A DNA stretch of 64,000 bases from JBKHXF01 sp046566145. Lineage in GTDB: Bacteria; Actinomycetota; Nitriliruptoria; Nitriliruptorales; Nitriliruptoraceae. The position numbers and the translations under genes were made by a program. Of this stretch, positions 1-7,828 are shown piece after piece. A model generated the notes under the pieces. That model saw only the letters and a list, made by a program, of their open reading frames with translations. It ran no database searches and had not been told where the DNA came from. The stretch spans positions 155,121 to 219,120 of the forward strand of contig JBKHXF010000018.1 in the NCBI GenBank assembly GCA_046566145.1, in the 5' to 3' direction. Within the stretch, counting starts at the first letter, position 1. Each line of letters begins with the position of its first letter.

Positions 1-2
1 AA

Positions 3-842
3 TCAGCCCGGCGCCCGCCGGTCGGCGAGCCAGGCGACGAGGTGGTCGTGCGCGGCCGGGCCTCCTGCCACGAGCCCGTCGCGGACCGCCCCGCCGAGCG
101 CGCGACGGACGTGGGAGACGCGCCCACCCGCCTCGGTGACCAGCAGCTCGCCCGCGGCCCAGTCCCACGCCTGGAGGCCGAACTCGAGGTAGCCGTCGAG
201 CCGACCGGCCGCGACCCACGCGAGGTCGAGCGCGGCCGCGCCACCGCGTCGGAGGTCGCGGACGTGGGCGAGCAGCGCGGCGGTGTCGCCGGCCCACGCC
301 GCGCGGGTGGACGGGTCGTACGCGTACCCCGTCGCCGTGAGGGTCCGGTCGAGGTCCGCGACCGTCGTGACGCGGAGGTCGAGCGACGTACCGTCGCCGG
401 GGAGCAGCCGGGCGCCGGCACCACGGACGGCCGCGAACGTCTCGTCCCGCTCGGGGTCGTGGACCACGCCCACCACGGCCCCGTCCGCGTCCTCCGCCGC
501 GACCGACACGCACCACTGCGGGATGCGGTAGAGGTAGTTCACGGTCCCGTCGAGCGGGTCGACGACCCAGCGCAGCCCGGTCGTGCCCGGACGGTTGCCG
601 CTCGTGTCCTCCTCGCCGAGCAGTCCGTCGTCGGGCCGGGCGGTGAGCAGCGTCGCCACGACCGCACGCTCGGCGGCCCGGTCGGCCTCGCTCACCGGGT
701 CGGTCGCGGTCGTCTTGGTGTCGACGGCGAGGTGGTCGGCGCCGGCGGCCCGCCGGCGCTGGTGCTCGAGCAGCACGCCGCCGGCGCGCCGCGCGGCGGC
801 CACGGCGAGCTCGAGCAGCGCCTCGGGGTCCGGGGCGCTCAT
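3..842 (-). CDS. Inositol monophosphatase family protein
   Basis: Probable Mg-dependent phosphatase of the inositol monophosphatase/FIG superfamily (279 aa), acting in the cytoplasm on inositol phosphate, histidinol phosphate or a related sugar phosphate. The metal-binding signature is clear: GEED near residues 76-79, DPLDGT near 95-100 and a late WDWAAGE segment. I chose the ATG at 842 because the protein MSAPDPEALLELA then starts just before the first family helix; the longer in-frame start at 890 adds a composition-biased tail. It lies 22 nt after pfkA on the same strand, so the two are probably co-transcribed. The exact substrate cannot be told from sequence. Confidence 0.9.
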   Translation of the reverse strand: MSAPDPEALLELAVAAARRAGGVLLEHQRRRAAGADHLAVDTKTTATDPVSEADRAAERAVVATLLTARPDDGLLGEEDTSGNRPGTTGLRWVVDPLDGTVNYLYRIPQWCVSVAAEDADGAVVGVVHDPERDETFAAVRGAGARLLPGDGTSLDLRVTTVADLDRTLTATGYAYDPSTRAAWAGDTAALLAHVRDLRRGGAAALDLAWVAAGRLDGYLEFGLQAWDWAAGELLVTEAGGRVSHVRRALGGAVRDGLVAGGPAAHDHLVAWLADRRAPG

Positions 843-864
843 CGCGTGTCGGCCGGGGTGGCGG

Positions 865-1899
865 TCACCCGAAGAACACCTCGGCCACACGGTAGAGCTT
901 GTCGGGGACGGTCTTGAGCTCGCCCACGGCCTCGCGCAGCGGCACCGGCCCGACCCGGAAGTCGTTGTACGCGGTCATCATCCCCCACTCGCCGTCGCCG
1001 GCGAGGTCGGCGGCCTTGACGCCCATCCGGGTCGCCAGGACGCGGTCCATCGGGTTCGGCGAGCCGCCACGCTGGATGTGGCCGAGGATCGTCACGCGCG
1101 CCGGGAAGTTGGTGCGCTGCTCGATCTCCCACGCGACCGCGTGCCCGAGCCCGCCGAGCTTCGGGCGTCCGAACTCGTCGAGCTCCGGGTCGGCGAGCTC
1201 CATCGTGCCCTCCTTCGGCTGGGCGCCCTCGGCGACCACGACGATGGAGAAGTCGCGCCCGGACCCGGCCCGGTGCTTGATGTGGCGGCCGACCGCCTCG
1301 ATGTCGAACGGGACCTCGGGGATGAGGATGGCGTCGGCACCGCCGGCCATGCCGGCGAACGTCGCGATCCAGCCGGCGTGCCGGCCCATCAGCTCGAGGA
1401 CCATCACGCGGTTGTGGGACTCGGCGGTCGAGTGCAGGCGGTCGACCGCCTCGGTCGCGACGTCCACGGCGGTCAGGAAGCCGATGGTCAGCTCGGTGCC
1501 GTTGACGTCGTTGTCGATCGTCTTCGGGATGCCCACGATCGGGATGCCCTCGTCCTCCCACAGGCGGGTCGAGGCCGAGAGGGTCCCCTCGCCGCCGATG
1601 ACGACGAGCCCGTCGAGCCGGAACACCTCGAGGGTGTCCTTGATCCGGGCGATGCCGTCCTCCTCGCGGTACGGGTCGACGCGGGAGGTCCCGAGCAGCG
1701 TGCCGCCGCGGTGCAGCAGGCCGCGCGTGGAGGAGATGGTCAGCTGCTCGGCCTCGCCCTGGAGCACGCCCTTCCAGCCGTTGCGGAACCCGAAGGTCTG
1801 GATGTTGCGCTGGTCGCAGCGCCGGACGATGGCGCGGATGGCGGCGTTCAGGCCGGGGCAGTCGCCGCCGCCGGTGAGGATGCCGATGCGGTTGACCAT
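865..1899 (-). CDS. pfkA: 6-phosphofructokinase, group III actinobacterial type
   Basis: Phosphorylates fructose 6-phosphate to fructose 1,6-bisphosphate in glycolysis (344 aa, cytoplasmic). The N-terminus has the nucleotide loop TGGGDCPGLNA. The phosphate-donor site reads GGEGTL, with Gly at the position equivalent to E. coli residue 104, and the catalytic loop reads PKTIDND, with Lys at position 124. Gly104 favours ATP, while Lys124 is usual in pyrophosphate enzymes; this mixed pair is known from ATP-dependent Streptomyces enzymes. The ATG at 1899 places MVNRIGILTGGGD at the normal family start. It is divergent from glpK, and the shared promoter region carries a LacI-type palindrome at 1943-1956. 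Confidence 0.95.
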   Translation of the reverse strand: MVNRIGILTGGGDCPGLNAAIRAIVRRCDQRNIQTFGFRNGWKGVLQGEAEQLTISSTRGLLHRGGTLLGTSRVDPYREEDGIARIKDTLEVFRLDGLVVIGGEGTLSASTRLWEDEGIPIVGIPKTIDNDVNGTELTIGFLTAVDVATEAVDRLHSTAESHNRVMVLELMGRHAGWIATFAGMAGGADAILIPEVPFDIEAVGRHIKHRAGSGRDFSIVVVAEGAQPKEGTMELADPELDEFGRPKLGGLGHAVAWEIEQRTNFPARVTILGHIQRGGSPNPMDRVLATRMGVKAADLAGDGEWGMMTAYNDFRVGPVPLREAVGELKTVPDKLYRVAEVFFG

Positions 1900-1942
1900 C
1901 GTGGTGGGGGCCTCGTGTCGTGGCGTGCGGGTGGCGGCCCGA

Positions 1943-1956
1943 TGCAAGCGCTTGCA
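1943..1956. promoter_or_regulatory. LacI/GalR-type operator palindrome
   Basis: TGCAAGCGCTTGCA is a perfect 14-bp palindrome with the central CG and AAGCGCTT core typical of LacI/GalR and CcpA-like operators. It sits between pfkA and glpK, just downstream of the predicted pfkA -10 element at 1968-1973, a position suited to repression of pfkA. The palindrome is seen directly; its regulator is inferred, and no LacI gene lies in the window. Confidence 0.7.
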
Positions 1957-1965
1957 GGGTCCGGG

Positions 1966-1992
1966 CCAGCCTAGGCGACCACACTAGGCTGG
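1966..1992. promoter_or_regulatory. Divergent pfkA/glpK promoters forming a perfect inverted repeat
   Basis: CCAGCCTAG (1966-1974) and CTAGGCTGG (1984-1992) are exact reverse complements separated by 9 nt. Each arm contains a TAGGCT -10-like hexamer: one on the minus strand at 1968-1973 facing pfkA and one on the plus strand at 1985-1990 facing glpK. The repeat is therefore best read as two back-to-back -10 elements, although it could also be an operator. Confidence 0.55.
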
Positions 1993-2045
1993 CGCCGACG
2001 CCCGGCTCGGCCGGGCGCGCGTGGGAAGACGAGCGGGAGCAGACG

Positions 2046-3557
2046 GTGGCGCGCATCCTCAGCATCGACGAGGGCACCACGGGGGTCCGTGGCTTCGTGG
2101 TGGACGAGACGGGGGCGATCCTCGGCTCGGGCTACCGCGAGTTCACCCAGCACTTCCCCCGTCCCGGCTGGGTCGAGCACGACGCCGTGGAGATCTGGGA
2201 GGCCACGAAGGTCGCCTGCGCCGAGGCGCTCGAGACCGCCGGCACCGCGCCGGCGGAGGTCGACTGCATCGGTATCACCAACCAGCGCGAGACCACCGTG
2301 GTGTGGGACCGGGCGACGGGCGAGCCGATCCACCACGCGATCGTGTGGCAGGACCGCCGCACCGCGCAGGCCTGTGACGCGATGAAGGAGGCGGGCCACG
2401 CCGGCGTCGTGCGCCGCACGACCGGCCTGGTCGTCGATGCCTACTTCTCCGGCACCAAGGCGGCGTGGCTCCTCGACCACGTCCAGGGCGCGCGGGAGCG
2501 CGCCGAGGCCGGCGACCTCGCGCTCGGCACGATGGACACCTGGCTGGTGTGGAACCTCACCGCCGGCGCGGCCCACGTCACCGAGCCCTCCAACGCCTGC
2601 CGGACGATGCTGTGGGACCTGCGCGGCGACCGCTGGTCCGAGGCGATGTGCGACCTGCTGCGCGTGCCGCCGGCGCTGCTGCCGGAGGTCCGCGACTCCT
2701 CCGGCGAGTTCGGCCGGACCGACCCGAACGCGTTCCTCGGGATCGACGCGCCCATCACGGGCATCGCCGGCGACCAGCAGTCGGCCCTGTTCGGGCAGGG
2801 CTGCTGGGAGCCCGGGATGAGCAAGAACACGTACGGGACGGGTTCGTTCCTGCTGCTCAACACCGGCACGGAGGCCCCCGAGTCCACCAACGGCCTGCTG
2901 ACGTCCGCCGGGTGGCGGATCGACGGCCGGACCACCTACGTCCTCGAGGGCGCGATCTTCGTCACCGGCGCCGCGGTGCAGTGGCTGCGGGACGGGCTCG
3001 GCATCATCGACTCGGCCGCCGAGACGGAGGCGCTCGCGGCCGAGGTGCCCGACGGCAACGAGGGCGTCTACCTCGTCCCGGCGTTCGTCGGGCTCGGCGC
3101 CCCCCACTGGGACCCCTACGCCCGCGCGTCGCTGCTGGGCATGACCCGGGGCACCGGCCGGGCCCACCTCGCCCGGGCCGCCATCGAGGCGATGGCGTAC
3201 CAGTCGGCCGACGTCGTCGACCTCATGGAGCGCGAGTCCGGGCAGGACCTGCAGGAGCTCCGGGTCGACGGCGGCGCCGCCGACAACGACCTGCTGTGCC
3301 GCTTCCAGGCCGACGTGCTCGGGGTGCCGGTCGTCCGTCCGAAGGTGTCGGAGACGACCGTGATGGGGGCCGCGTACCTGGCGGGCCTCGGCGCCGGCAT
3401 CTGGGCCTCGACCGACGACCTCGCCGACGTCTGGCAGCTCGACCAGCGCTGCGAACCGTCCATGGACGCCGCGACGCGCGAACGGCTGCGACGCGGGTGG
3501 GCGGCGGCCGTCGACCGGTCGAAGGGGTGGGCCCACGTGGTGGAGGAGCAGACGTGA
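2046..3557 (+). CDS. glpK: Glycerol kinase
   Basis: ATP-dependent kinase that makes glycerol 3-phosphate from glycerol (503 aa; FGGY family, usual length). The N-terminal half starts with ARILSIDEGTTGVRGFVV, the family ATP/phosphate loop, and has the substrate-region motifs GITNQRET and WQDRRT. The C-terminal half has GDQQSALFGQG, TYGTGSF and the late ATP-site DGGAADN. I chose the GTG at 2046, preceded by a GGGAG ribosome site, because upstream residues match nothing expected. Its stop overlaps the msrB start (GTGA). No facilitator gene glpF or glpD is adjacent. The neighbouring pfkA and the shared operator suggest carbon-source control. Confidence 0.95.
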   Translation: MARILSIDEGTTGVRGFVVDETGAILGSGYREFTQHFPRPGWVEHDAVEIWEATKVACAEALETAGTAPAEVDCIGITNQRETTVVWDRATGEPIHHAIVWQDRRTAQACDAMKEAGHAGVVRRTTGLVVDAYFSGTKAAWLLDHVQGARERAEAGDLALGTMDTWLVWNLTAGAAHVTEPSNACRTMLWDLRGDRWSEAMCDLLRVPPALLPEVRDSSGEFGRTDPNAFLGIDAPITGIAGDQQSALFGQGCWEPGMSKNTYGTGSFLLLNTGTEAPESTNGLLTSAGWRIDGRTTYVLEGAIFVTGAAVQWLRDGLGIIDSAAETEALAAEVPDGNEGVYLVPAFVGLGAPHWDPYARASLLGMTRGTGRAHLARAAIEAMAYQSADVVDLMERESGQDLQELRVDGGAADNDLLCRFQADVLGVPVVRPKVSETTVMGAAYLAGLGAGIWASTDDLADVWQLDQRCEPSMDAATRERLRRGWAAAVDRSKGWAHVVEEQT

Positions 3558-3976
3558 GCGACGACGACGCGATGACGCCCGAGCAGGCGGCGGCGCTGAC
3601 CGACGCCGAGTGGCGCGAGCGGCTCGACCCGGCGGCGTACCACGTGCTGCGCGAGGCCGGGACCGAACGCCCCTTCACCGGGGCGTACTGGGACCACCGG
3701 GACGAGGGCACCTACCGCTGCGCCGGCTGCGGCGCCGAGCTGTTCACCTCGGACACGAAGTTCGACGCGCACTGCGGCTGGCCGAGCTTCTTCACCCCGT
3801 TCGCCGAGGACCGCGTCGTCGAGGTGACCGACACCAGCCACGGCATGGTCCGTACCGAGGTGCGCTGCGCCCGCTGCGACGGCCACCTCGGGCACGTCTT
3901 CGACGACGCACCGGACCAGCCCACCGGACTCCGCTACTGCATCAACTCGCTGAGCCTCGCGTTCGAGCCGGGGTGA
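3554..3976 (+). CDS. msrB: Peptide-methionine (R)-S-oxide reductase
   Basis: Repairs methionine R-sulfoxide in oxidised proteins, using thioredoxin as reductant (140 aa, cytoplasmic). Two CxxC zinc pairs are visible, CAGC and CARC. The GWPSFF segment and the C-terminal RYCINSLSL, which carries the catalytic Cys near residue 129, are diagnostic. The GTG at 3554 overlaps the glpK stop by 4 nt, indicating translational coupling; an ATG at 3572 (MTPEQAAAL) is an alternative start. No msrA is fused or adjacent. Coupling to glpK is unusual and probably reflects convenience rather than function. Confidence 0.95.
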   Translation: MSDDDAMTPEQAAALTDAEWRERLDPAAYHVLREAGTERPFTGAYWDHRDEGTYRCAGCGAELFTSDTKFDAHCGWPSFFTPFAEDRVVEVTDTSHGMVRTEVRCARCDGHLGHVFDDAPDQPTGLRYCINSLSLAFEPG

Positions 3977-3984
3977 GGCGCAGG

Positions 3985-4011
3985 GCTGACGCGTGGCCCG
4001 TCCGCGTCAGC
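3985..4011. terminator. Bidirectional hairpin between msrB and plsC
   Basis: GCTGACGCG and CGCGTCAGC form a perfect 9-bp stem with a 9-nt loop, directly between the convergent stop codons of msrB and plsC (the plsC stop lies in the right arm). There is no T-tract, as is common in GC-rich actinobacteria. Confidence 0.55.
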
Positions 4012-4756
4012 TCGCGCGCCGCTGCTGGCCGCCGTCCTCGCGACGCGCGGCCGCCGGCGCGGGGGTCGAGAGGTCGTCACGCAGGTCGATGCGGCCCTTC
4101 TTGACGTTGGACGCGTACTCGTCCACGTACTCCTGCCCCGACAGCATCATGATCTCGAACATGAGCTCGTCGGTCGCGGAGCGCAGGACGAACGGGTCCT
4201 CCCGGTCGGCGTGGTAGCGCGACAGGTCGAGCGGCCGGCCGTAGCGGATCGTGATGGGCTCGCGCCTGGGCAGGTAGCTCCCCGTGGGCATCGCCCGGTC
4301 GGTACCGACGAGCCCGACGGGCACGATCGGGACCTGCGCCTCGAGCGCCATGCGGACGGGGCCGGTCTTGCCGCGGTAGAGGCGGCCGTCGGGGCTGCGG
4401 GTGCCCTCGGGGTAGATGCCCACGAGGTCACCGCGCGACAGGATCTCGACGCCCGTCTCGAGCGCGCCGTCCCCACCCTTCGCATCGCGCTTCACCGGCA
4501 CGACGCCCGTCGAGGCGAAGAACCACCGCGTGCGCCACGAGTCCCAGTAGTCGGCCTTGCCGAGGAAGTACACCGGGTTCTCGGGGAACAGCGGCAGCAC
4601 CAGCGAGTCGATGAACGACAGGTGGTTGCTGGCGAGGATCGCCGGCCGGCCCGCCGGGATGTTCTCCACGCCCTCCACCTGGATGTGGAAGTACGGGACC
4701 ATCACCTTCGGCAGGATCCGCCGGAGCGCCCGGTACATCCCCGGTGCGTCGGTCAT
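4007..4756 (-). CDS. plsC: 1-acyl-sn-glycerol-3-phosphate acyltransferase family protein
   Basis: Membrane-associated acyltransferase of the PlsC family (249 aa), expected to acylate lysophosphatidate or a related lipid in phospholipid synthesis. The HX4D catalytic motif NHLSFID is near residue 44, and the substrate-binding block is IYPEGTRS. A third block with PIVPVGLVG follows. The start ATG at 4756 gives MTDAPGMYRALRRILPK; a second ATG six codons later is possible. A TAGGCT -10-like hexamer lies on the minus strand at 4810-4815. From memory, an acyltransferase of this family also sits near the ArsA/SRPBCC genes in mycobacteria (Rv2182c), where it has been linked to envelope lipids. Confidence 0.88.
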   Translation of the reverse strand: MTDAPGMYRALRRILPKVMVPYFHIQVEGVENIPAGRPAILASNHLSFIDSLVLPLFPENPVYFLGKADYWDSWRTRWFFASTGVVPVKRDAKGGDGALETGVEILSRGDLVGIYPEGTRSPDGRLYRGKTGPVRMALEAQVPIVPVGLVGTDRAMPTGSYLPRREPITIRYGRPLDLSRYHADREDPFVLRSATDELMFEIMMLSGQEYVDEYASNVKKGRIDLRDDLSTPAPAAARREDGGQQRRAS

Positions 4757-4955
4757 CCCAGACAAAGCCCGCTGCTCCTCGTTCGGCTCCCGTGGCCGTC
4801 CCCGGCGGCAGCCTACGGTGCACGGCGGGGGGCGTCGACCGTGGGACCCTCCAGCGGATGGGGTCGGACCGTCGGCGTGCGCGCACCGCACCGTTCGTCA
4901 CGATCGGGTGACGAGGTGGTGTCGGGCATGCCATGCGTCGCCGCCCGGCGCAGGG

Positions 4956-7118
4956 TCACGCGAGGTGGCGGGCGAGGAAGTCCCGCTGGAGCAGCAGCAG
5001 GTTCTCGGCGACGACCTCCTGCGGGGTCATGTGCGTCACGCCCGACAGCGGCAGGAACCCGTGCGCCCGACCCGCGGCGAGCAGCGCGCCCGACAGGGCG
5101 AGGCTGTGGGCGGCGACGACGTTGTCGTCCGCGAGCCCGTGGATCAGCAGCAGTCCCGGCTCGGGGCGCCCGTCGGGCAGGGGTGCGACGTCCACGAGCG
5201 CCCCCCCGTCCACGAGCGACGACACGCGGTACGCCTCGGGCTGCTCGTCGGGGTGTCCCAGGTAGCGCTCGGTGTAGGCGGTGTCGTAGAGCCGCCAGTC
5301 GGTGACCGGGGCGCCGGCGATGCCGGCCCGGAACACGTCGGGGCGCCGCAGCACCGCGAGGGCCGCGAGGAACCCGCCGAAGGACCAGCCGCGGATGGCC
5401 ACGCGGTCGAGGTCGACCAGCCCCGGCTCGAGCGCCGCGAGCGCGTGCAGGGCGTCGACCTGGTCGTCGAGCACGGGCGTGGCGAGGTCGAGGTGGACGG
5501 CCCGCTCGAAGGCCGGTCCACGCCCGGGCGTGCCGCGGCCGTCGACGACCAGCACCGCGTGGCCCTGGTCGGCGAACCACTGGCTGGTCGTGTGGGCATC
5601 CCGGGCTGCGACGACCCGCTGCGCGTGGGGTCCGCCGTAGGGGTCGAGCAGCACCGGCAGCGGGCCATCGGTCGCCGGGTCGTGCCCCGTCGGCAGCAGC
5701 AGTGCGGCGCGCAGGCGCCGTTCGCCGAGCTCGAGCATCCGGACCCGCGGGGTCACCAGCGGGTCCTCCGCGTCGGAGCGGAGCACGATCGGGGCATCCG
5801 CAGCCGGGTGGTGCACCGTCGTGGTGGTCGGGCCGTCCAGCGTCGCCGCGGACACGAGCCGCACCCCGCCGCGCACGGCCGTCGCGTGCACGCCCGCGCC
5901 GGCGGTGTGCGTGCTGACCCCACCGGTGGCGGGGTCGACGGCCAGCACGTGGGTCGAGGTCGGATCGTCGTCGACGTGCGCGGTGCACCAGACGGTCCCG
6001 TCGGGGGCGACGGCCGCGACGCCGGTGACCTGGACCCCCACGGGGGTCAGCGGCGCGGGCGCGTCGACGCCGCGCGTCACGGCGACCAGCGCGCGGCTGC
6101 CCCCCGGGCCGTGCTCGTGCAGGTCGACGACGTCGAGGAGGCGCCCGTCGGGCAGCCAGCGCGGCGCGCCGGGGACCACGTCGATCCACGCCGGGTCGGT
6201 GTGGACCACGACGTCCTCCAGCGTCCCCGACTCGAGGTCGACGGTGGCGACACGGCGGGTGCGCTGGTCCCGGGTGAGCAGCACCGTGGTCAGGGGGCCG
6301 TCCTCGTCCCAGACCACCTCGACGAGGTACGGGTACTCGTCGCGGTCCCAGCGCACGTCGACCCGGCGGTTGCCGTCGAGCTCGAACACGGCGAGGCGGA
6401 CGTCGGGGTTGGTGGTGCCGGCCGCCGGGTAGCGGTGCTCGACGGGCGGCCGCCCGGGGTGGGCCGGGTCGGCGATGTGCCACAGCGGCACGTCGCGGTC
6501 GTCGACGCGGGCGGCGGCGATGCGGGTCCCGTCCGGCGACCACCAGTGCCCTCGCACCCGCTGGAGCTCCTCGGCGGCGACGAAGTCGGCCACGCCCCAG
6601 CGCACGCCGTCCTCGGCCGCGAGCGTGCGGGGCTGCCCGCCACGTTCGAGCACGTGCAGCCCGTCGTCGGCGACGTAGGCGATGCGCGTGCCCGTCGGGT
6701 CGACCCGGGGGTCGTACGCCCCCGCCGGCGCGGCCTCGCGGGTGACCTCCCCGGTGGCGACGTCGACGGTGTGCAGGGCGCCGGCGACGGTGAACACGGC
6801 GCAGGTGACGTCGCGGTCGGTCGCGTACGCGGTGACGCCGCCGGCCTGCTCGCGCAGCCGCTCGCGGCGGGCGCGCTCCTCGGCGGGGAGGCCCAGCTCG
6901 TCGGCCCCGCCGAGCGCCGCGGCGTCGACGAGGAGCGTCTCGCGTCCCGACGGCAGGTCGACGCGGAGCAGGTCGGTCACGGGGTCGTCGCCGGCGCGGG
7001 AGCGGAGCAGCAGCAGGTGGCCGCCGTCCGGGGCCACGGTGACGGCGCGCGGGCGACCGAGGCTGAAGCGTCGGGTGCGGGCGTGCTGGCGCGGGAAGGA
7101 GTCCGGGGTCCGCGTCAC
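4956..7118 (-). CDS. S9 family (DPP IV-like) serine peptidase
   Basis: Prolyl-oligopeptidase-family peptidase of about 720 aa. An N-terminal beta-propeller of the DPP IV N-terminal type covers roughly the first 450 residues, and a C-terminal alpha/beta-hydrolase domain holds the catalytic triad: nucleophile Ser in GWSFGG, Asp in HGLADDNV and His in VTHMTP. No signal peptide is visible, so it is probably cytoplasmic. The GTG at 7118 overlaps the stop of the upstream EEP gene (GTGA), making this the last gene of a coupled ROK kinase - EEP - peptidase set. It most likely removes dipeptides or trims oligopeptides; the precise specificity is unknown. Confidence 0.9.
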   Translation of the reverse strand: MTRTPDSFPRQHARTRRFSLGRPRAVTVAPDGGHLLLLRSRAGDDPVTDLLRVDLPSGRETLLVDAAALGGADELGLPAEERARRERLREQAGGVTAYATDRDVTCAVFTVAGALHTVDVATGEVTREAAPAGAYDPRVDPTGTRIAYVADDGLHVLERGGQPRTLAAEDGVRWGVADFVAAEELQRVRGHWWSPDGTRIAAARVDDRDVPLWHIADPAHPGRPPVEHRYPAAGTTNPDVRLAVFELDGNRRVDVRWDRDEYPYLVEVVWDEDGPLTTVLLTRDQRTRRVATVDLESGTLEDVVVHTDPAWIDVVPGAPRWLPDGRLLDVVDLHEHGPGGSRALVAVTRGVDAPAPLTPVGVQVTGVAAVAPDGTVWCTAHVDDDPTSTHVLAVDPATGGVSTHTAGAGVHATAVRGGVRLVSAATLDGPTTTTVHHPAADAPIVLRSDAEDPLVTPRVRMLELGERRLRAALLLPTGHDPATDGPLPVLLDPYGGPHAQRVVAARDAHTTSQWFADQGHAVLVVDGRGTPGRGPAFERAVHLDLATPVLDDQVDALHALAALEPGLVDLDRVAIRGWSFGGFLAALAVLRRPDVFRAGIAGAPVTDWRLYDTAYTERYLGHPDEQPEAYRVSSLVDGGALVDVAPLPDGRPEPGLLLIHGLADDNVVAAHSLALSGALLAAGRAHGFLPLSGVTHMTPQEVVAENLLLLQRDFLARHLA

Positions 7119-7828
7119 GCGACACCCTCCGCGCCGGCGGTCGGCTCGGCCCGGCCGGGGACCTCGTCGGGTGCCCCGAGGGTGGCGAGCACCGGCCGGT
7201 GGTGGCTGACCACGTCGACCGGCGGGTCGGTGTGCACGGCGCAGGAGCGGACCAGCAGGGCCGGGTCGACGAGCACCACGTCGTAGCGGGCGCTCGGCTC
7301 GGGGGTCGGGTAGGTGTCGCCCCGGCCGGTGCCGGCCGCCGCGAACGCGTCGACGTAGCGGGCGGTGAGCCGCTCCCCCGCCGGACCGCCCGGCGCCTCG
7401 TTGAGGTCCGCGCCGACGACGGACGGCAGGTCGATGGTCGCGAGGAACGCCAGCAGCTGCTCGGCGTGGTGGGCGCGGGCCTCGGGCCGCAGGCCGAGCT
7501 GGACGGCCAGCACGCTGATGCGGGTGGAGCCGACGCCGACGATCGCGTGGGCGGCGTGGCGGGCGGCGGCCCCCCCGGCGGGGTCGAGCTCGACGTCGTT
7601 GGACGACAGCACGCGCGCGTCCCCGCGGGTCAGCAGCGCCGCGCCGGTGCGACGGCCGCCGGCGCGGTGGGCGACCTGCATCCCGGCGGCCTTCGCGAGC
7701 CGGCGCAGCCCCAGCCGGCTCGGCGGCTCCAGCACGCACAGCACGTCGGGCTGCGCGGCGCGGAGCACGGTGGCGGCCGCCTCGACGTCCAGGGCACCCC
7801 CGACGTTCCAGGTCCCGACGGTGATCAC
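7115..7828 (-). CDS. Endonuclease/exonuclease/phosphatase family protein
   Basis: A compact 237-aa protein of the EEP (DNase I-like) fold. The start GTG ATC gives VITVGTWNVGG, the first active-site strand with its Asn. VLEPPSR supplies an acidic metal ligand, GADLNEAP is the conserved Asp-Asn motif, and VSHHRPVLA is the C-terminal His motif. It lacks a signal peptide. The GTG at 7828 overlaps the ROK kinase stop and its own stop overlaps the S9 peptidase start, both as GTGA. It could be a nuclease or a phospho-ester phosphatase; neighbours do not decide this. Confidence 0.82.
   Translation of the reverse strand: MITVGTWNVGGALDVEAAATVLRAAQPDVLCVLEPPSRLGLRRLAKAAGMQVAHRAGGRRTGAALLTRGDARVLSSNDVELDPAGGAAARHAAHAIVGVGSTRISVLAVQLGLRPEARAHHAEQLLAFLATIDLPSVVGADLNEAPGGPAGERLTARYVDAFAAAGTGRGDTYPTPEPSARYDVVLVDPALLVRSCAVHTDPPVDVVSHHRPVLATLGAPDEVPGRAEPTAGAEGVA

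Noticed and set aside
583..1974. Many long open frames antisense to real genes
   Set aside because: In DNA this GC-rich, stop codons are rare in all frames. These frames are Arg/Ala/Pro/Gly-rich, overlap well-identified genes and show no motifs.
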